Assembly: GCA_026874595.1 (NCBI GenBank) | Contig: CM049318.1 | Coordinates: 23,684,456 to 23,748,455 of the forward strand | Reading direction: 5' to 3' | DNA: 64,000 nucleotides | From: Sipunculus nudus | Lineage: Eukaryota > Annelida > Sipuncula > Golfingiida > Sipunculidae | Shown here: positions 60,301 through 64,000 of the stretch, piece by piece | Layout: each line of letters starts with the position of its first letter | Numbering within the stretch: the stretch's first letter is position 1 | Made by a program: the position numbers and the translations under genes | The notes under the pieces: generated by a model | Told to the model about the DNA's origin: nothing | The model's input: the letters and a program-made list of their open reading frames with translations, nothing else | Database searches by the model: none

Positions 60301-62157
60301 CAAAGTTTATCCATCATTGTTTGAATTCTTTTATAAAACTGCAAAATCTTTAGAACTTGAAAAAGACCCATGGACCATTTAATTAGTATAAACATTATTG
60401 TTCAATATAGGGAGATAATGCAGAAGACCTCATATTATTCTTAACATAAATCTTTGTCTTTTGGATAACATAATCAATCTGTTAATATTAATGATATCAA
60501 AATTTTGTCTTTTAGCATCATTAGCACTGTTAAAGGGACATAATCAGGAGCAATATTATACATTTTCTTTCACACTGTCAGTTCAGTATTGCTTTATACA
60601 AAAGTTTCCCATCAAAACTATTAGAGCAAAAAGGTCTCAGTACCTCACATACGCCAGTTTAACACCTTGTTATGGATCTGTGTGTTGGTGAACACAGTCC
60701 ACTTGATTCTGTTTACCATGACAAGGTCTCGTGACCAGAGGTCTGATTGTGAGTCAAACAGGAGGAGTTTCAGACAGAGGGAACATGTATTACATTTTTT
60801 AGGACCGAGTCAGAGCATCACCTGATTGATAGGTATTGTGGCTCACAGATGCACATGGCACCATGTGCTTTGTTTATGTTGACACCTGTGTTCATGCCCA
60901 GTCCACTGTTTTTAACACTCTTTTACAGGAGTATGCAAACGGTTTCTAGGCAATATTTTGGCAAGTACCAATTTATTTCAAAGAGAAGACACTTTTTTCC
61001 AGCTAGTTCAACATGCTTTATAGGTGATTGGGTCCCTTTAATTGATATGAGGTCCAGTGATGGTATAGTTAACAAATTTTCACTTGAGTATGTGGGGCGT
61101 ATTAACATTTTATTTTCTCAACAGTTCCTATTCACAAATATCGCAAAATTGAAACCCTCGCAAACAAAAAGCCAACCACAGTATACAGGTATAGATTTTA
61201 AAAATCAGCATACAGATGTCAAGTTGTTGTCTGGTAGATTAATTCAATTGTTAATGTATCAAGGTATATATCACTTGCTGGATCTGATACTTACACAGAA
61301 TACTTATTCTTATTGTAGGAGTTCATGTTATACACAAAGCATGCATGTATACCTGCCTTACAAGCAGCCGTGAACACTGCTGACGTTAGTACAACAGCGG
61401 CTCCCACAGGTCAGCCAGCATCAGGGCTGAGTCCAGGATCTATAATACTAATCATGTAAGTCAGGTTTATGTATTCTAATACCACTTGTAATAACCATAT
61501 GAGTAAATTTTATATATTATTTTTCTCTAGTGGCAGTTTTGCTAGACATACATGACTCCACCAACATGTCAGTGTGGAACGGAAACAAAGTGAAAACTGC
61601 CCTGAAAATCTGTCTGAGGAAAATCCCTCACATTGGCTATGTGGTTGACAGCTAAAAGTACAAAGCAAAGAACTTGAGGGTTTCCCTAATTATAAGTATC
61701 ATAATATTATGATATTTAAAGATATATTTGTGTAAAATTATCGTTAAAGAATAGGTGTCCTAAAAAGTACAAAAGTTCAGTTGGACTTTGTTCCAGAAAG
61801 ACATGTTTATGTATTCTTTCAGATGAAGCTTGTAAAGAGTGTAATACATTTTTTATTAAACATTCTAAATTTTAAGATTTAAAATTTAAGGGTTTCTTAA
61901 AGGCACTGACAAATGGAGAATGGAGAATCAAATCAACTGTATTAAAAGCATTGATTAATAAAATTGATTCAAACGCTCTTCACAATTCGCCTATTATTTT
62001 GTATATTTTGTATATCTTTCTGTGTTTTAGATTTCTGGTGTGTGTAGCAGTATATCTTATAGTTGGTATCCTTTATAAGATATTTGTTCAAGGAGCAAGG
62101 GGCATGGAGGTCTTCCCTAATTATGAGTTCTGGACAGACCTCCCCTCATTGATCAGG
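42189..62157 (+). CDS. M6PR: Cation-dependent mannose-6-phosphate receptor-like protein, 3' end off window
   Basis: Six exons join in frame: 42189-42364, 51278-51392, 58261-58391, 59896-59968, 61319-61455 and 62031-62157 (253 codons; no stop reached). The product starts with a signal peptide (about 1-30). A luminal MRH domain follows, with Cys 29, 35, 37, 78, 93, 99, 148 and 175 and motifs SPCVPFT, GCTGVN, YYSLGD and STVHLRC. A Thr/Pro/Ala-rich stalk, one membrane span (about 204-226) and a cytosolic tail with GARGMEVFPNYEFWTDL complete it. The tail closely resembles vertebrate CD-MPR (GAKGMEQFP...FWQDL), including the Phe-Trp pair that known work ties to retrieval from endosomes. By family, the role is carrying phosphomannosyl lysosomal enzymes from Golgi to endosomes. 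The luminal half is more divergent, so ligand binding is not certain. Human M6PR has 277 residues, so one short tail exon is probably missing. Confidence 0.88.
42492..42759. mobile_element. TTAA-flanked MITE, short form
   Basis: At 268 bp it starts TTAAAGGGGCCCAATCACC and ends, on the other strand, TTAAAGGGACATAATCA. It lies 128 bases after exon 1 of the M6PR-like gene. Confidence 0.62.
42760..44174. other. Intron 1 sequence of the M6PR-like gene
   Basis: AT-rich. A GGGTTTTACC-rich stretch at 43930-44045 starts with CAGGGTTCGC and may be another hAT-type fragment, but no second end was found. Confidence 0.4.
43808..43845 (+). repeat. 3'-end fragment of AGCTCAGCTGA repeat
   Basis: CAGCTGAGCGCCGTGACCCA followed by CACGTCCCTTGTTT matches the 3' end seen at about 57091. 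Only the end is recognisable. A similar diverged fragment lies at about 57688-57722. Confidence 0.5.
44590..44907 (+). pseudogene. Non-LTR retrotransposon C-terminal fragment
   Basis: A 105-codon frame, opening on GTG rather than ATG, carries C-x2-C-x9-H-x4-C (Cys23, Cys26, His36, Cys41) within RICTMC...EDEIHFICSCPKYEE. This is the pattern seen at the C-terminal end of LINE reverse-transcriptase polyproteins. The endonuclease and polymerase parts are absent. It is a 5'-truncated remnant inside the hAT-type insertion. Confidence 0.65.
45037..45050. repeat. Poly(G) run
   Basis: Fourteen G in a row inside the hAT-type insertion. The length may be uncertain in the assembly. Confidence 0.9.
45594..46279 (-). 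mobile_element. Same tandem-core element, copy B (5'-truncated)
   Basis: The 3' terminal hairpin and the GC-rich GCCGCCGCC 3' domain are present, followed by a few half-units. The copy then breaks off before the 5' hairpin. It is nested inside the hAT-type insertion, close to copy C and in the same orientation. Confidence 0.72.
46501..48513 (-). mobile_element. Same tandem-core element, copy C (full length)
   Basis: It carries both ends: the 3' hairpin at 46501-46535 and a 5' hairpin at about 48476-48508 with perfect 13-bp arms (ATACAGGTAGTCG). Many half-units with GGTGGCGCCACC lie between. It is nested in the hAT-type insertion. Confidence 0.75.
48990..49382 (-). repeat. Dispersed repeat, minus copy of an inverted pair
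   Basis: Its reverse complement matches 50850-51215: the shared order is GTCCCC, a stretch near the word GATAACTTT, CACCAGCTC-like text and CATGTGGAGACATCTTCAGG. It is in intron 1 of the M6PR-like gene. Confidence 0.6.
50118..50174 (+). repeat. TTCGCG-core short repeat
   Basis: ATCGCGAAATTTTAACCCTG then GAATATGAAGCTACCACAGT. It is diverged and partial. Confidence 0.45.
50850..51215 (+). repeat. Dispersed repeat, plus copy of an inverted pair
   Basis: It is the inverted partner of 48990-49382, about 1.5 kb away in the same intron. It ends about 60 bases before exon 2 of the M6PR-like gene. Confidence 0.6.
51278..51392 (+). CDS. M6PR: M6PR-like exon 2
   Basis: The acceptor is TTTGTAG and the donor GTGAGT. 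It encodes FSDIPARPDDHSSYSYSPCV, then PFTKTRNDSRTSGCTGVN. The SYSPC and GCxGV pattern is typical of MRH domains. N88-D89-S90 is a possible N-glycosylation site (N-x-S). Confidence 0.88.
52115..53250 (+). repeat. AGCTCAGCTGA repeat, second subfamily
   Basis: It shares the start and a GTCCGTCCGTCCGG tract, but has a different body with recurring TTTGAGGTCA, AAGGTCAAAGGTCA and CTTTCACATA motifs. The same body recurs at 63381 with few differences over the first few hundred bases. Confidence 0.6.
53966..57123 (+). repeat. Long AGCTCAGCTGA-type dispersed repeat, plus copy
   Basis: It starts AGCTCAGCTGACTATAAGTC, then GTCCGTCC tracts, and ends CAGCTGAGCGCCGTGACCC at about 57090. Like the minus copy, it has two related internal blocks about 690 bp apart (ACCTTAAATTTTG at about 54548 and 55232). 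It fills much of intron 2 of the M6PR-like gene. The part after about 55700 is less clearly repeat. Confidence 0.55.
57124..58260. other. Intron 2 sequence of the M6PR-like gene
   Basis: AT-rich intron with a diverged AGCTGAGC repeat end at about 57688-57722. No coding signal was seen before exon 3. Confidence 0.4.
58261..58391 (+). CDS. M6PR: M6PR-like exon 3
   Basis: The acceptor is ATTGTAG and the donor GTAAGC. It encodes LCRKVKEAGIYYSLGDGGHV and then QFQGDVFSDQLSLVYDGFSI. The YSLGD segment and following beta-strand pattern match MRH domains. Confidence 0.9.
59896..59968 (+). CDS. M6PR: M6PR-like exon 4
   Basis: The acceptor is TTTGCAG and the donor GTAAGA. It completes an Arg codon and encodes STVHLRCSPDEGRLEAQGKT followed by DNGY. 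The Arg, Glu and Tyr in this stretch lie where MRH lectins place sugar-binding residues. Confidence 0.9.
60236..60290 (-). repeat. TTCGCG-core short repeat, opposite orientation
   Basis: GATACTGTGGTTCCCTTCAT then ATCACGAGGTTTAAATTTCA. It is diverged. Confidence 0.45.
60530..61041. mobile_element. TTAA-flanked MITE, 512 bp
   Basis: The left end is TTAAAGGGACATAATCA; the right end on the other strand is TTAAAGGGACCCAATCACC. It explains part of a long but spurious open frame at 60849-61373. Confidence 0.6.
61133..61188 (+). repeat. TTCGCG-core short repeat
   Basis: AAATATCGCAAAATTGAAAC, CCTCGCAAAC and AGCCAACCACAGTA. It is diverged. Confidence 0.5.
61319..61455 (+). CDS. M6PR: M6PR-like exon 5 (last Cys, stalk, start of membrane span)
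   Basis: The acceptor is ATTGTAG and the donor GTAAGT. It encodes EFMLYTKHACIPAL, then a Thr/Ala/Pro/Gly-rich stalk and SPGSIILI, the start of the membrane helix. Vertebrate CD-MPR has an equivalent FYLFEM...AC segment here. Confidence 0.9.
62031..62157 (+). CDS. M6PR: M6PR-like exon 6 (membrane span and cytosolic tail)
   Basis: The acceptor is GTTTTAG and the donor GTAAGA. It encodes FLVCVAVYLIVGILYKIF, then VQGARGMEVFPNYEFWTDL and PSLIR. This is the best-conserved part of the gene and the main basis for the M6PR call. No downstream exon was found before the right edge. Confidence 0.93.
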
Positions 62158-62187
62158 GTAAGAAACTATAGAATTGATAATTGTACT

Positions 62188-63270
62188 ATTGTATCCGCCA
62201 AAACAAAGTTTTGCAGATACTATGTTTTTGACCAGGTTCCGCCGTATTTAATTCTGGAGTACTCCTCTGAGACTACTGGACCAATTTTTCTGAAACTTAC
62301 ACCAATTATCGGGTCACATGTGAACTGGTGCCTAACCATTCGGAGTTGACCTCTGACCTTTCCTCTCCAGTGCGTCCATCTCTATGTCTGTTTAGACACA
62401 TTAAGCCACATATCTTCGGACTTGTTTGAACAATCAGGAAATAAATTTTAGCCCTTGGAAAGCTTTATAACATACACAAAAATGGTGTTACTCATATCTC
62501 TGCAGTGGTTTGACCAAATTACCAGAAATTCGGCATGCGTATACATCCCGGATAGCTTTCTTGATTTTATGACAGGTGGAGCAACCTACATTCACGTTCA
62601 CACTGCAGACATCCATGCTTATATCTCTGGACTCGTTTGGCCAATCAGGAAACAAAATTTACACAAATGTAGCCCTTTGATATCTTTATAACATACACAA
62701 AAATGGTGGTACCACCTACAGCCATTTTTGCACAGCTTCCATCTGTTCATCTGCCTTGGGTTAAAATCACGCATATCTCTGCAGTGGTTTGACCAAATTA
62801 TTTGAAAATGCATAATGTGTATACATCCTGCATAGCTTTCTTGATTTTATGAGAGGTGGCGCCTTCCACATTCACGTTCATGCTGCAGATATCCATGCTA
62901 ATATCTCCGGACTGGTTTGACATACCTACCTGAAGTGATGCATGTGTTTGGATCTCACATAGCTCTTTATCATTCAAGAAACTGGTGGCGCCACGTGCAA
63001 CCATTTTTGCACAGAGTCCATCTGTTTGTCTGCTGTGGGATAAAATCACTAATATCTCGGCAGTGGTTTGACTTTTCCACCAGAAATTTTGCATGTGTAT
63101 ACATCTTGGATAGGTTTCAAATTACAGGTGGCTCCACCTACAATCATGTTTATGTGGCAGACATCCAATCTTATATGTAACACATCTAACTCTATTTCCC
63201 CTTGCCACCCAATCCATGCCTCACTTCACCCGTCCTACTCTGATTTTGACGGATACACAAATATTCTAGT
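62188..63270 (-). mobile_element. Same tandem-core element, copy D
   Basis: The 3' hairpin begins at 62188, and the 5' end CTAGAATATT is at 63270. It lacks the 5' hairpin stem seen in copies A and C. Its half-units are more diverged. It starts 31 bases after exon 6 of the M6PR-like gene. Confidence 0.7.
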
Positions 63271-63380
63271 TAATAATTATATCAGTTAAATGTGTCCTGT
63301 TTATAATTGTTATGTTTATTAGATAAAAATTCTTATAAAAATAGGTCCAGTGACAGTCATTTTATCAGTATTCAGTATTT

Positions 63381-64000
63381 AGCTCAGCTGACTGTAAGTA
63401 AACTGAGGTATAGGTATGGCACTTTGTCTGTCGTCAGTCCAGTAGTCCAGCTGTCCATTAGCAGGGCACAAATCGTAACCGTAGGGGCTAGGGCCATGAA
63501 CCCTATGCAGTCTTAAAGGTTCTAAAAAGATCTCCTTGCAAACCTGAAATTAGGTCACTGCGACCTATATTCTCGAAGTTATGGGGTGTGTTTGCACCTC
63601 CCAGAAATAATTCTTTTAGCCAAAATTTTCATCCCAAACCTTCCATCTTTCACATACAGCTCACCTAACAACAGGGGAAGAACCATAATTATTTTGAGGT
63701 CACAAGGTCAAAGGTCAAGGTCACCGAACCAACTTCTTTGAAAAGCCTGTGGATGCATTTTAAGCCAAACCTTTCATCCCAATTCTTTGATCTTTCACAT
63801 ATAGCTCACCTACTAAGTGGGAGAAGAATCCTATAGATGTTGAGGTCACAAGGTCAAAGGTCAGGGTCACAGAATCCACTTCTTTGAAAAGGTTGTGGAC
63901 ACATTTCAAGCTAGACCTTTCGTTCCAAACCTTTCAGCACTAATATCACTTCTCTGCCAACAGGGGAAAAGACCTGTTGATTTAGAGGTCAAAGGTCAAG
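63381..64000 (+). repeat. AGCTCAGCTGA repeat, second subfamily, cut by window edge
   Basis: It starts AGCTCAGCTGACTGTAAG and then tracks 52115-53250 closely (GCAGGGCACAAATCGTAACC and onwards) until the sequence ends. It occupies the space where a further M6PR-like exon might have been expected. Confidence 0.65.

Noticed and set aside
60849-61373. 174-codon plus-strand frame
   Set aside because: It crosses the end of a TTAA MITE, a TTCGCG repeat and the intron into exon 5 of the M6PR-like gene, and shows no domain.

Overview
The window is animal nuclear DNA. It is AT-rich and intron-rich, with GT-AG splice sites, and it is packed with microsatellites and dispersed repeats. Two features fit a mollusc, probably a bivalve: repeats beginning AGCTCAGCTGA followed by GTCCGTCC tracts, and short repeats with TTCGCG cores ending in CCACAGTA. 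This placement is an inference. No bacterial, organellar or viral genes were recognised.

Two protein-coding genes lie head to head. The minus-strand gene (37498 down to 2250) can be assembled from 16 coding exons into a 553-residue sterol O-acyltransferase (SOAT/ACAT, MBOAT superfamily). All splice phases agree, and the FYKDWWN motif and the Asn and His active-site residues are present. Its first three coding exons are weakly conserved and are placed by frame and splice signals only. The plus-strand gene (from 42189, running off the right edge) reads through six exons into a type I membrane protein. It has a mannose-6-phosphate-receptor-homology luminal domain, one membrane span and a cytosolic tail resembling cation-dependent mannose-6-phosphate receptor (M6PR), including the Phe-Trp sorting motif. 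Its last exon or exons lie beyond the window.

The rest is intron and intergenic repeat. The main families are: (1) four copies of a Helentron/'pearl'-like element with terminal hairpins around a 280-bp tandem core (15564-17385, 45594-46279, 46501-48513, 62188-63270); (2) a 4.7-kb hAT-type insertion (44183-48881) with a perfect 8-bp target-site duplication, carrying a LINE fragment and two copies of family 1, plus a smaller hAT-type element (9548-10367); (3) TTAA-flanked MITEs with TTAAAGGGGCCC-type ends (5908-6933, 25916-26376, 39173-39619, 42492-42759, 60530-61041); (4) long AGCTCAGCTGA repeats (20500-23122, 52115-53250, 53966-57123, 63381 to the edge); (5) minisatellites with periods of 26, about 46, 89 and about 145 bp; and (6) long (TA)n tracts.

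The two genes belong to different routes: endoplasmic-reticulum cholesterol esterification and sorting of lysosomal enzymes. Nothing shows that they work together beyond sharing a divergent intergenic region. I did not find a convincing new molecular system. The most unusual observations are an exact 61-bp duplication of SOAT exon 1 that stops at the splice donor, the nested hAT insertion, and the paired-hairpin tandem-repeat elements.
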